64,000 nucleotides of DNA from Macrostomum hystrix (Eukaryota; Platyhelminthes; Macrostomidae): NCBI GenBank assembly GCA_950097015.1, contig CATNEN010000025.1:3573001-3637000 (forward strand). The letters run 5' to 3'. Both the position numbers and the translations under genes were made by a program. The notes below the pieces were generated by a model, which did no database searches, was not told where the DNA came from, and saw only the letters and a list, made by a program, of their open reading frames with translations. Positions 44,727 through 54,675 of this stretch are shown here, in pieces (position 1 is the first letter of the stretch; each line of letters starts with the position of its first letter).

Positions 44727-47700
44727 ATGTCGTTGTCCAAGGAGGAGATTTCTGAGCTAGTTCGGCGAAGGGCTGTTGTTCGTTCGAGTATTACGAAGGC
44801 AATCGGCAAGGCAGAAGCTCTTCTAGATAAGAGTGGAAAATCGACGGCTAAGACATTAGCTGAAGCGGACTCACTGTTGGAGATTTTAAAGGCCAAGATG
44901 AATCAGCTGGAAAAGATGGATGAGGAGTTAGAATTTGGAATTCCAGACGAGACGTTGGATGAAGAGCAGGATTCAATTCAAGAATACTCTCTCAAATGTC
45001 GGCAGACAATCAAATTATTAGAAGGGTTTTCCTCGAAATATCAACTCGATACGCGGACCAGTCCAGCTCTAGGACAGAAGTCAACTGAGCCCAACATCCG
45101 GCTGCCGAAGCGTCAGATCCCTACCTTTCATGGTACTGTCGCAACCTGGCAAACATTCTGGGATCAGTTTTCATCCTCGATCGATTCGAATAACTCACTG
45201 TCTGACATAGATAAATTCAATTACCTGCTAGACTGTCTTTCGGATTCAGCTCGCTCTTGCATCCGAGGATTCTCCGTTACTTCGTCAAATTATCGTGCCG
45301 CAGTAAGTACTCTTAAGGATCGCTATGGCAAGCCCGAGATTATTATTCGTGACCTAATGACCCAATTGTCCGACCTTCAACTTGTTGACACCACATTGAT
45401 TGGGTTGCAGCGCTTTCACGATGATGTAGCTGCGATCACTCAAAATCTTAGTAACCAAGGTGTCTCTTCATCGTCGTATGAGGCTCTGCTGCTTCCATCC
45501 CTGCTGCGTCGCTGCCCAGCTGAACTTCGACTCGAACTGCACCGCTCAGCCAACTTGGCGGGCAATGAGATTGACTCCATTGAGGCTCTACTAGAGTGCC
45601 TACAAAACGAGATTAACCTTCGAGAAGCTGCTGGTATGACTGCATCGCAGAAGCTCCGCCCTCGAGACTTCGAAAAGGGAACAAACGCCTCAACGATTCC
45701 TAAGCTCGCTTCTGCATCTACTCTGGTCTCAGACAAGACCACAGCCTTACCTTCCCGTCAAATACAGACAGATTTTCGACCAGCGGCCTCCGTAAAAGTG
45801 TTCTGTACGTACTGTGGTTCCGCCCATATTTCTGAAAAATGCCCAACAATGGCCTCTGTAACTTCTAGAATGAACTTCTTAAAGAAAACCGATCGTTGCT
45901 TCAAGTGTCTTCGAACCGGACACTTATCAAAGGCATGTAGCGATCGCCGCTGCTGCCGAATCTGCTCTGGCAATCATCACTCTAGCATTTGTACAGCTAC
46001 CACTGATCAGTCGAACACAAAGGTCGGTCCAATCACAAAGTCTAAGAATCCGCCTCAAGTTCTCTCACGAAAGGACCGATGTTTGACTGTCTCTTCTCAG
46101 CCTTCTTCACAGGATGATCATCACAAGGACCACCCAAACATCACAAACATCGCAGATGAAACAACTCACAGTACTACGTGTCTAACTCGAACTGACTCCA
46201 ATCTGACTAATCAGCAGCAACAGGCAGTTCTTCCAATGTTCATTATGCGCAATCCAACTGTCGTATTGCCTGTCGCAAAGGCCATTCTGCTAAGCTCCGG
46301 GGGTGAACGCGAGTTGATGGTACGCATGTTGCTCGATACTGGTAGCAATCGAACCTATATCCGCGAAGATGTTTGCCAGCTTCTCGGCCTCCAGTCGACG
46401 AACTCCGAACGACTTCAGATATCAGCCTTCTCAGGCCACACCTCAGTGGTCGACTCGGGCAAAGTCACGCTGACTCTTCGAAAAATTGACTCACCCCAAG
46501 TAATCCGACTCGACGCCAGCATCGTCAAAGATATATGCCAACCACAACGTTCGGTCATGGTTACCAGTTACGAACATCTCGGTGGCTTAGATCTTGCTGA
46601 CCCCTATGATCCACGTGACGCTACAACGCCAATTTCCATCCTCGTCGGATCCGATCAATATTATCAAATCGTCACAGGCAATGTAGTCCGTGGTGCCTCC
46701 GGTCCAGTAGCTATGGAAACGAAACTCGGCTTCGTTTTGTGTGGACCACTGACTGTCGACTGCCTGACTAAAGAATATGATCAATCAGACAACGCTGCTT
46801 GCACAGCAGTTCAAACATTATGCTGCTCAGTCCGAGTGGAAACGGAAGATGACCTAACAAGCTTCTGGAAGCTAGAAACTCTAGGAATCACGGATCCACA
46901 CACAAAGCCAGAAGAAAGCTCGTTTGATTGCGCTCCTCGACTATTCGAATCTAGGTATTCCGTTAAGCTACCTTGGAAGCAGCTAGAAGTCACTCGTTCT
47001 CTCGATAATCACTTCGATCTCGCCTTCCGTCGCCTTCGTTCAACAATGCAACGTTTGAATAAGTTTCCTGAGCTCCTGAAGAAGTACAGGGACATCATTG
47101 AAGAGCAGGAACAGGCCGGCATCATTGAGAGAGTTCCGTCTGACGACTTATGCAAACCATTGACTTCGGTCCATTACCTGCCGCATTCTTACGTCGTGAA
47201 GTCGAACAGTGAATTCACAAAACTCAGAGTTGTCTACGATGGATCCGCCAAGCTGCACAAAGATGATCTGTCCATCAACGATCTTCTGCAAGTGGGACCA
47301 ACAGAGTTCCCCCAAATTCCAGCTCTATTAATCCGATTCCGGTGGCATCCGATTGCAATCCTAGCCGATATCGAGAAGGCTTTTCTGCAAGTCGGAATCG
47401 AACTTGAAGATCGCGACTTCTTGCGCTTCCTGTGGGTCCAGTCAAGGGATTCGGAACCAAATCACAATCAGCTGATTCACTACCGTTTCTGCAGAGTCCC
47501 ATTCGGATTGACCTGCTCGCCAGCTCTTTTGAAGGTCACCATCCTTCAACATCTCAAGAATCACCAAGCCGCCTTCGTCAAAAGCGCTGAAATTCTCTCT
47601 CGCGACATGTACGTCGATAATCTCGTAACAAGCTGCGACACTGTAAAGGCTGCTACTACTCTCTACCACGATGCTCAAGAGCTGTTTCGACTGGCCGGTA

Positions 47701-50192
47701 TGAATATTAGACAATGGCAATCTAACTCTGAAGAGTTCCTATCCATCCTGCCACCAGACGGTGTCGGTCATGCTGAGAAGGTGCTTGGTCTGACGTGGGA
47801 CTGCAAAAGAGACATGCTTCTACTCGATTTTCGTTGTTGTGCTGAAGCCACACTACGCGTTGCAACATCCAAACGCTCCATGCTCGCTTTCTTAGCTAAA
47901 CTCTACGATCCTCTCGGCCTCATCTCGCCAGCTATGACTGTCGTCAAGTCCCTACTGCAACAGCTGCAAATTAGGAAAGTCTCCTGGGATGAAACTATTC
48001 CGATGGACATTCAGGAAGTGTGGACACAATGGCTCCGCTCCCTCGCATCATTCTACCTAGAAGTCCCTCGCTACTTATTTTTACCGTCTCAGAGTCCGCT
48101 TCGCATTGAGCTTCATGGGTTCTGTGACGCCAGTGAGAAAGCGTTTGCTGCCTGTATCTACACAGTAGCTTTCTACTCGGAGGACAAAACTTCCTCCAGA
48201 CTCTTACTATCTAAGACTCGCGTAGCACCAATATCGACACTGTCAATCTCCAGACTGGAACTTCTAGGGGCTCTGATTTTGTCTCGCCTGATGGGCCACG
48301 TAACTCAGCAGTATCCTAACGTCTGTAGACACTTTTGGACAGACAGCATGAACACACTACACTGGATCAGGAATGAGAACAAGCAAAGGAAGCTCTTTGT
48401 GCAAAATAGGGTCAGTGAGATCCGACGACTTTCATCACCGTTTGAGTGGCATCACGTTGCGGGCGATGACAATCCGGCCGATTTGCCGTCACGAGGATGT
48501 CTGCCCGAAAAACTTCAAAGTGATGACAGATGGCTTCGAGGACCAGAATTTCTGACTTCGGTTGATCTACCAGAGATACTGGAACGACAGAAAAAGGAGC
48601 TGTCCCTTGCTGTCACTTGCGTTACACCTGATGTCAGCCATCAATTATTCGTCTCGTCAACAGCAGAACATCCAAATACGACTGACACATCATTACTATC
48701 TATTGAAGCAGTTATTGATCCATCTCAGTTTTCGAGTTGGAAGAAGTTGATTCGAGTTTCAGCCTGGGTTCGAAGGTTTATCAGCAATGTCCGCGCTTCA
48801 CTCAATCAAGAGGAAAGTTGCATGCTACCATCGATCACAGCAAATGAGTGGCGTGATTCCGAACGTATCTGGCTTCTGAGTAGTCAGCGAAGGAACTTTT
48901 CTCCAGAAATCGAACACTTACGTCACCAGACTACAGCTACATCGGTCAATAAAAATTTGAACCTCTTCTTGGACGATAATGGCCTCCTTCGCTGCCGAGG
49001 TCGCCTGTCCACCGACTTTCAATTCGAGACTAACAATCCAATTCTATTACCGCGTCATACTCAAATCGAACAGCTGATCATTACTCACTGTCACGAAGCT
49101 GTTTGCCATGGTGGAGTTGGAGACACACTCAGTAAGATCCGAGAAAAGTACTGGGTATTAAAAGGTCGTCAGCGTGTGAAACAGGAACTAAAGCACTGCG
49201 TCATCTGCAAGAAAGTCCAAGGTCTTCCCTTTTCCGTGGCCAAGACTCCGCCTCTACCTGGCTTTCGTCTGTCTGACATCCGTGCGTTTCAGACTGTCGG
49301 CCTCGATCTTGCAGGACCACTGTATTATCGTGCGCACAATGCTCAAGAAGGACTGAAGGCATACATCCTGTTGTTCACCTGCTCCTCAACCCGAGCCATA
49401 CATTTAGAGACTCTCTCTGACATGACGACGCCTCAGTTTATCAACGGTCTGCGCCGCTTCGTTGCCAGGAGAGGTCTCCCTTCGATAATCAGTGACAACG
49501 CGCGAACTTTCACATCCGCAGCTAAGCTCCTCGACATCCGTGTCAACGACGAGATACAAAACTTCTGCAACTCCAGAGGCATATCTTGGTCCTTCATCCC
49601 TGCCAAAGCTCCTTGGTGGGGTGGCTTCTGGGAGCGCTTGGTCAAATCCGTCAAGCTCGCGCTTCGAAAAACACTAAATCGCTTACTGCTAACGTTGGAC
49701 CAGCTGTCAACTGTGATCATTGAAGTCGAAGCGATCATTAACAGCCGTCCTCTGCTGTATGTCCCATCAGACGACATTGATGAAATAATTACTCCGTCAC
49801 ATTTTCTGACTCTTCGAAGACTCACAAAAGAACCTGATTCACCGAATGAAGTCGTACTGCCACTCCCTAAACGTTTAAGCTTGCATCGCGCGGCTCTGAC
49901 TCACTTCTGGAAAGTCTGGAGAGACGTCTACGCTACAGCGTTAAGAGAGAGATCTGCAATCGTCTGCAAAGGTTCTCGTGAACCGGTGATCGGCGAAGTG
50001 GTGCTGGTAGAAGGTGAGCGTCACCAGTCTCGGCTGAAGTGGAAGCTAGGTGTCGTTGAGTCGTTGTCTCGTGGTCGCGATGGTGTGTGTCGATCGGCAT
50101 TGGTTCGCCTTGCACGGATTGCCGATTCCCGAAGGGCAGAGCGCATTAGACGCCCGGTTCAGGCCTTGGTTCCCCTGGAGTTCTCTGAGTGA
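44727..50192 (+). CDS. BEL/Pao gag-pol polyprotein
   Basis: About 1,821 residues from the ATG at 44727. In order: a gag domain (IPTFHGTVATWQTFWDQF), zinc knuckles (CFKCLRTGHLSKAC and CRICSGNHHSSIC), a DUF1758-type aspartic protease (LLDTGSNRTYIRED, Asp at 46335), reverse transcriptase (ADIEKAFLQV and the BEL-type YVDN box at 47610), RNase H/A17 region, an integrase zinc domain (HCHEAVCHGG and CVICKK), the integrase core with Asp about 49304, Asp about 49493 and Glu about 49632 (PWWGGFWERLVK), and a C-terminal DUF5641-type domain. No internal stop or frameshift is seen, so this copy could be active. Confidence 0.96.
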   Translation: MSLSKEEISELVRRRAVVRSSITKAIGKAEALLDKSGKSTAKTLAEADSLLEILKAKMNQLEKMDEELEFGIPDETLDEEQDSIQEYSLKCRQTIKLLEGFSSKYQLDTRTSPALGQKSTEPNIRLPKRQIPTFHGTVATWQTFWDQFSSSIDSNNSLSDIDKFNYLLDCLSDSARSCIRGFSVTSSNYRAAVSTLKDRYGKPEIIIRDLMTQLSDLQLVDTTLIGLQRFHDDVAAITQNLSNQGVSSSSYEALLLPSLLRRCPAELRLELHRSANLAGNEIDSIEALLECLQNEINLREAAGMTASQKLRPRDFEKGTNASTIPKLASASTLVSDKTTALPSRQIQTDFRPAASVKVFCTYCGSAHISEKCPTMASVTSRMNFLKKTDRCFKCLRTGHLSKACSDRRCCRICSGNHHSSICTATTDQSNTKVGPITKSKNPPQVLSRKDRCLTVSSQPSSQDDHHKDHPNITNIADETTHSTTCLTRTDSNLTNQQQQAVLPMFIMRNPTVVLPVAKAILLSSGGERELMVRMLLDTGSNRTYIREDVCQLLGLQSTNSERLQISAFSGHTSVVDSGKVTLTLRKIDSPQVIRLDASIVKDICQPQRSVMVTSYEHLGGLDLADPYDPRDATTPISILVGSDQYYQIVTGNVVRGASGPVAMETKLGFVLCGPLTVDCLTKEYDQSDNAACTAVQTLCCSVRVETEDDLTSFWKLETLGITDPHTKPEESSFDCAPRLFESRYSVKLPWKQLEVTRSLDNHFDLAFRRLRSTMQRLNKFPELLKKYRDIIEEQEQAGIIERVPSDDLCKPLTSVHYLPHSYVVKSNSEFTKLRVVYDGSAKLHKDDLSINDLLQVGPTEFPQIPALLIRFRWHPIAILADIEKAFLQVGIELEDRDFLRFLWVQSRDSEPNHNQLIHYRFCRVPFGLTCSPALLKVTILQHLKNHQAAFVKSAEILSRDMYVDNLVTSCDTVKAATTLYHDAQELFRLAGMNIRQWQSNSEEFLSILPPDGVGHAEKVLGLTWDCKRDMLLLDFRCCAEATLRVATSKRSMLAFLAKLYDPLGLISPAMTVVKSLLQQLQIRKVSWDETIPMDIQEVWTQWLRSLASFYLEVPRYLFLPSQSPLRIELHGFCDASEKAFAACIYTVAFYSEDKTSSRLLLSKTRVAPISTLSISRLELLGALILSRLMGHVTQQYPNVCRHFWTDSMNTLHWIRNENKQRKLFVQNRVSEIRRLSSPFEWHHVAGDDNPADLPSRGCLPEKLQSDDRWLRGPEFLTSVDLPEILERQKKELSLAVTCVTPDVSHQLFVSSTAEHPNTTDTSLLSIEAVIDPSQFSSWKKLIRVSAWVRRFISNVRASLNQEESCMLPSITANEWRDSERIWLLSSQRRNFSPEIEHLRHQTTATSVNKNLNLFLDDNGLLRCRGRLSTDFQFETNNPILLPRHTQIEQLIITHCHEAVCHGGVGDTLSKIREKYWVLKGRQRVKQELKHCVICKKVQGLPFSVAKTPPLPGFRLSDIRAFQTVGLDLAGPLYYRAHNAQEGLKAYILLFTCSSTRAIHLETLSDMTTPQFINGLRRFVARRGLPSIISDNARTFTSAAKLLDIRVNDEIQNFCNSRGISWSFIPAKAPWWGGFWERLVKSVKLALRKTLNRLLLTLDQLSTVIIEVEAIINSRPLLYVPSDDIDEIITPSHFLTLRRLTKEPDSPNEVVLPLPKRLSLHRAALTHFWKVWRDVYATALRERSAIVCKGSREPVIGEVVLVEGERHQSRLKWKLGVVESLSRGRDGVCRSALVRLARIADSRRAERIRRPVQALVPLEFSE

Positions 50193-50518
50193 TCTCACCT
50201 CAGTTTTTTCTTTTTTTTTCGTTATCTCAATTATAAAAGTCGAGCGTAATTTCAAAATTCACTACTTAAGATATTTTTTTTCATCATCTAAACGTTTGCA
50301 CTCTAAGAATGTTCAATGTCGATGCGGTTTCGAAAGTTTTTGCTTGAAAATTTATTGTCATTAATTTATTCGTTTCCAATTCATTATCGTCAATTTTGGT
50401 ATTTTTTCGGGGGAGGATGATATACTGTTAAAGTTATTGCCTTTCTTTCATTCGCGCGACTTACGAGTAACTAATCAATTACCTGTCACCTGTCATCTAT
50501 TCGTTTTTTTCGGGGGAG

Positions 50519-50850
50519 TGTCGCTAAATTATCATGAAGTGCGCCTGCACTGGACCCCCTCATGCATTACTCGTATCTTCGCTGCCTGCCCACCTTTTCT
50601 CTAATGTACGCCTCAACCCCCCCGTGTTCGCCACCCCCTCTCGATCGCTCGTCTCTTATCTTTCTCTCCACAATGTACGCTCAGCTCCCCCATTGTTATC
50701 TCGCTATAATAAAATCAATAAAATTGGTTACGAGACTTCTGGCTATATATTCTTGACCCGCTGGCTCTCGGACCGCCGCAAGGATTTCTAATCGCACCAA
50801 CAACCAACCATTATTTAAGCCTCACTTAAATTTACGTGTAAGTCACAACA
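50519..50850 (+). repeat. 3' LTR of the BEL/Pao element
   Basis: 332 bp, apparently identical to the 5' LTR. It is preceded by ttttttcgggggag, the polypurine tract; a second copy of cgggggag occurs about 100 bases earlier (about 50409). Confidence 0.95.
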
Positions 50851-50854
50851 GGTC

Positions 50855-53800
50855 AGCATTGGACCAGATCTCTCCGAAGATCAGAGAAAATCGGTAATCG
50901 ATTTGATGAAGGAACACCGCGAAGCATTCTCCCAGCATGAACTAGACATGGGTCTAACTCATCTAGTCACACATGAAATCTCTCTGAAAGATGAGACACC
51001 TGTTCGAATCCCCACGAGAAGGATTCCTCCCCATCTTCAGAAACAGGTTGACGCGCAGCTGGATGATATGCTAGCCAAGAACTTAATCCGACCTTGCTAT
51101 TCAACTTATTCCACCCCATTAGTAATAGTGCCAAAGAAGGACGGAACGATTAGAATAGTTAGCGATTTCAGAGTGTTAAATTCTCGAGTTAATTACGTGC
51201 CGTATCCGTTACCTAATATTCATCAGACTTTTTCTTATCTATCAGGAAGCCAATATTTTAGCAGTTTAGATTTGAATTCCGGATACTGGCAAGTACCCAT
51301 TAAGGAAGAGCATAAATTTATGACCGCATTTTCCACACTAACTAGAGGCCAATTCGAGTATGAAGTTATGGCCCAAGGTCTTTCTAATGCTCCAGGCACT
51401 TTTCAGCGATTAATGAACCTAGTATTATTAGGCATCCAGCATAAATTTGCGATGTCCTATATTGACGATATTGTCACCTATTCGAAAACTTTTGCCGATC
51501 ATCTGGCACATTTAAAGGAAGTATTCCAAAGGCTAATTACAGCAGGCTTGAAGCTAAGACCGAAGAAATGTAATTTGTTCCATCGAGAGTTAAAATATCT
51601 TGGTCACGTGATCAGTACGGAAGGAATCCGCACAGATGAGTCCAAGATAGAGGCTATTAGAACTTGGCCGAAGCCGAAAGATGTAAAAGAGTTGAGAAGC
51701 TTTCTCGGTCTGTGCAATTATTATAGCCGTTTTGTGAAAAATTATGCCGAAGTAGCACACCCCTTATTCCAACTTACCCGGAAAAATGTGCAGAATTTCC
51801 GTGATAAATGGAGCGTGTTGCACGATCAGGCATTTGAGGCTTTGAAGACCCGAATGATGTCTACTGAAGTGTTAGCATACCCGGAGTTTGTGGATGACGA
51901 AAAAGTACGGATGGTGTTGGATACAGATGCCAGTGACGGACGAATTGGGGCCTGTCTAGGCCAGATTCAGTCAGATGGCGTGGAAAGACCCATCGCGTAT
52001 TTTAGTCGCGCCATGAAAGAATCCGAAAAGAGGTACCCCATCACCCGAAAAGAACTGCTAGCCCTAGTAGATGCCATGAAGCATTTTCGATTTTACCTGC
52101 TAGGAAAGAAATTCTTAGCCAGAACAGATCATAAGGCAATCATTTGGCTTTTGAGACAAACAGAAGCACAAGGTATTTTAGGAAGATGGATAGAAAGACT
52201 AAACGAGTTTCAATTTGACATTGAACATCGTAAAGGCAGTTCCCACCAGAATGCTGATAGTCTATCTAGAAGACCCGCTGAAGAGATGGAAGAAGTCGGA
52301 GAGCCCGCGGAAGGGAGAAACAGCGTGTGTGCAGAAGCTGGTCAGAAGGCAAGGACCAAGGACAGTGCTGAGTGCCTGACCCGGTCGCCAACTGTCCCAA
52401 CTGAAGGAGAAATCCCGACCCCAGATCCCAACTGCCGGATCGAGTCACAGATTTCAGGAATTGAGAAGGGAGAAGAACAATGTGTTCAATGTGATTCCTG
52501 CAATTCGCAATTGAATCCGAGCGCAGAGGTATTCTACCCTAATTCAGAGAATGAGACGCGAGGATTAAGAGAGAGCAGATGTGATAAGCTGTTGACAGAC
52601 TATTTGCCCACCCCGCTTAAGCGCGAGCAAATTTTAGAAGCCCAACGTGCAGACCCCGCGATCCAAACCCTAAGGGAATGGAAGCGCGAAGGCCTAGCCA
52701 AACCCCCATTGCCGAGTGACGCAAGCCCCGAATTGAAGCAATTGAGTAAATCATTTGAAGCCATGAGTATTGAGAAGGAGTTGTTAGTAATTAAGGAGGA
52801 AGGTGAATGGAAAGTTGTTTTGCCCAAGTCCGTGGACAAGCTAGCATTTAGCGATCTACATGAGAGCCCGCTAGCAGGACACCTGGGTAGAGACAAAACC
52901 ATTCAAAGGATGAAGCAGAGATTCTGGAGACCTGGATTGGTCACTTCAATTGAAGGATTGATTGCCCAGTGTATCCCCTGCCTTGAGAGTAAGAAAGGTC
53001 ATTACATCCAAGCCCCTATTCAGTCATTCCCAGTCAATGAGCCGTTTTTCCGTCTTCACATTGATCTAATTGGACCCGTATCTAAGGAGAGTAGGAGAGG
53101 GCACCGGTACGTGTTAACTGTAGTAGACAGCACTACCAAATATCCCTTCGCTTTCCCGGTCCGTAACCAAAAATCAGACACCGTAATAAAATTACTGCAG
53201 GAGAGAGTATTTTCAGAATATGGCCAATGTCATTGGATCCATACAGATAATGGAAAAACTTTCACCAGCAAGCAATTTAAAGCGTTCTGCGATCTGTACA
53301 ATGTCAAGCACACTTTTACAACCCCCTATCATGCCCAAAGCAACGGTCTAGTGGAACGATTCAATAAGCAGATTAAGTCGATCATCACTTGCTTGATTGA
53401 AAAGGACCACAATGACTGGGATCTGATGATTCCCGCCGCTTTGGTAGCTGTGCGCACAAGTGTGAATAAGACCACTGGTTACAGTCCCCATTTCCTGTTA
53501 TTTGGGAGAGAGGCTGTATTGCCGATTGACAACCAGATCAAAGAATCCAAGTCCTTTGCCGATTACCCGTCCTATGTTTCCAATCATGCCGAAAGATTGA
53601 GAATAGCAGGCGAAATAGTCAAGAGGAAGTTAGAGAAAGTAGTTACTCAGCGAGAAGAAGAGGCCAAGAACAGTAAGCTGCCAAGAGAGATTCCAGTGGG
53701 CAGTTTAGCCTTAATTAACAATCCGCAGTTAGATAGCGAAGAATCTCATAAATTCCATCGCAAGAAGAGATCCGCTTATAGAGTGTTAGAACAATTTTCA

Positions 53801-54400
53801 GATGTAGTGTTCAAAGTTCAGAAGGAGGAAGGAGGTGAATTGACAGGCAATATCCTATTAGTGCATAGGGACAATCTGACTCTAGTGCCGAATTCTAGCA
53901 AGGAAGCAATCATTAAGGGAAGCCACCCCAGCGCCGCGAACAAAGAGAAGGTAGTAGACAAGAAAAAGAAGGAAGGACAATCAGTTAAGGGAAGCCACCC
54001 GAGGAGGAAAACCGAAGAGAAGCAGATAAATCTATCTGACTCCGAATCGGAAGACGAAGAGAGACTCCTGTGGCATTGTGACAGTAGGAGCGAAGATCAT
54101 GAAATCAGAGGAAGCATGTTGGATATTGGAGCCGAAGTGGAGGTGGATGATGTAAGTTGTCAGTCGGACAATGAAAACATCGAAGAAGAAGGAGAAGGCG
54201 AAAGTGCGAACGAGAGCGAAAGTCCCGAGAGTATTAGCGAGGAATCTGTCACCTCAGCCTTAGACCCAGCATGTGAAGACGAGGCGATAGCTCCGCATTC
54301 CTACAACACGCGAAAATGTGTTAAGCCCCCAGCCAGATTCAATGATTATTTGAAAAGACTAACCACAGCGATTACGTGGTTCGGCAGCATAAAATTCTAA
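50855..54400 (+). CDS. pol: Gypsy pol, C-terminal part (RT, RNase H, integrase), separated from its start
   Basis: The frame continues from the target duplication. Reverse transcriptase: FSSLDLNSGYWQVPI and the YIDD box at 51468. RNase H: LDTDASDGRIG (about 51917). Integrase: zinc domain with CIPC (about 52976), catalytic Asp 53063, Asp 53246 and Glu 53354 (VERFNKQ). A 180-residue acidic tail follows, rich in Glu/Ser. In this copy the part is cut off from the protease region by the nested BEL element; the first internal ATG is at 50903. Confidence 0.93.
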   Translation, partial: SIGPDLSEDQRKSVIDLMKEHREAFSQHELDMGLTHLVTHEISLKDETPVRIPTRRIPPHLQKQVDAQLDDMLAKNLIRPCYSTYSTPLVIVPKKDGTIRIVSDFRVLNSRVNYVPYPLPNIHQTFSYLSGSQYFSSLDLNSGYWQVPIKEEHKFMTAFSTLTRGQFEYEVMAQGLSNAPGTFQRLMNLVLLGIQHKFAMSYIDDIVTYSKTFADHLAHLKEVFQRLITAGLKLRPKKCNLFHRELKYLGHVISTEGIRTDESKIEAIRTWPKPKDVKELRSFLGLCNYYSRFVKNYAEVAHPLFQLTRKNVQNFRDKWSVLHDQAFEALKTRMMSTEVLAYPEFVDDEKVRMVLDTDASDGRIGACLGQIQSDGVERPIAYFSRAMKESEKRYPITRKELLALVDAMKHFRFYLLGKKFLARTDHKAIIWLLRQTEAQGILGRWIERLNEFQFDIEHRKGSSHQNADSLSRRPAEEMEEVGEPAEGRNSVCAEAGQKARTKDSAECLTRSPTVPTEGEIPTPDPNCRIESQISGIEKGEEQCVQCDSCNSQLNPSAEVFYPNSENETRGLRESRCDKLLTDYLPTPLKREQILEAQRADPAIQTLREWKREGLAKPPLPSDASPELKQLSKSFEAMSIEKELLVIKEEGEWKVVLPKSVDKLAFSDLHESPLAGHLGRDKTIQRMKQRFWRPGLVTSIEGLIAQCIPCLESKKGHYIQAPIQSFPVNEPFFRLHIDLIGPVSKESRRGHRYVLTVVDSTTKYPFAFPVRNQKSDTVIKLLQERVFSEYGQCHWIHTDNGKTFTSKQFKAFCDLYNVKHTFTTPYHAQSNGLVERFNKQIKSIITCLIEKDHNDWDLMIPAALVAVRTSVNKTTGYSPHFLLFGREAVLPIDNQIKESKSFADYPSYVSNHAERLRIAGEIVKRKLEKVVTQREEEAKNSKLPREIPVGSLALINNPQLDSEESHKFHRKKRSAYRVLEQFSDVVFKVQKEEGGELTGNILLVHRDNLTLVPNSSKEAIIKGSHPSAANKEKVVDKKKKEGQSVKGSHPRRKTEEKQINLSDSESEDEERLLWHCDSRSEDHEIRGSMLDIGAEVEVDDVSCQSDNENIEEEGEGESANESESPESISEESVTSALDPACEDEAIAPHSYNTRKCVKPPARFNDYLKRLTTAITWFGSIKF

Positions 54401-54469
54401 AAGCAAACAAGTCGTTGCGTAATTGGAGGAAGAAAAGGCTACACAATAGACATAAGGGAATTTGAGCCA

Positions 54470-54600
54470 ACCAATAGGAATCGTTTTAGGGGAGTAAATT
54501 AGTCAAGCCATCATTGGTCGGTCACCGAGGAAAGTAAAAATCTGTGTTAGCCAATAAAATGTGGGGTGGGACCCCTGTTTCTCACCTATATATAGAAGAC
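54470..54600 (+). promoter_or_regulatory. Candidate internal promoter for the gypsy third ORF
   Basis: Between pol and the third ORF lie ccaataggaatc (about 54476), an inverted CCAAT (cattggtcgg, about 54513), gccaataaaatg (about 54549) and a good TATA box, ctatatatagaag (about 54588-54600). The third-ORF ATG is about 80 bases after the TATA box. The arrangement is that of an RNA polymerase II core promoter. Confidence 0.55.
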
Positions 54601-54675
54601 CCCTGGGAGCAGGAAAGGAGCAATTAAAAAGCTAAAGACACTCGTTCTGAGATTGTACAAACAATTTTCCGTGAC

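Larger units (their letters stand above)
43847..50850 (+). mobile_element. BEL/Pao LTR retrotransposon, intact, nested in gypsy pol
   Basis: 332-bp LTRs at 43847-44178 and 50519-50850 appear identical. The target duplication is ggtca (43842-43846 and 50851-50855). A primer-binding site tggcgcccaat starts at 44179 and a gggggag polypurine tract precedes the 3' LTR. One long ORF fills the interior. Removing the element plus one ggtca copy leaves the gypsy pol frame continuous. Confidence 0.97.
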
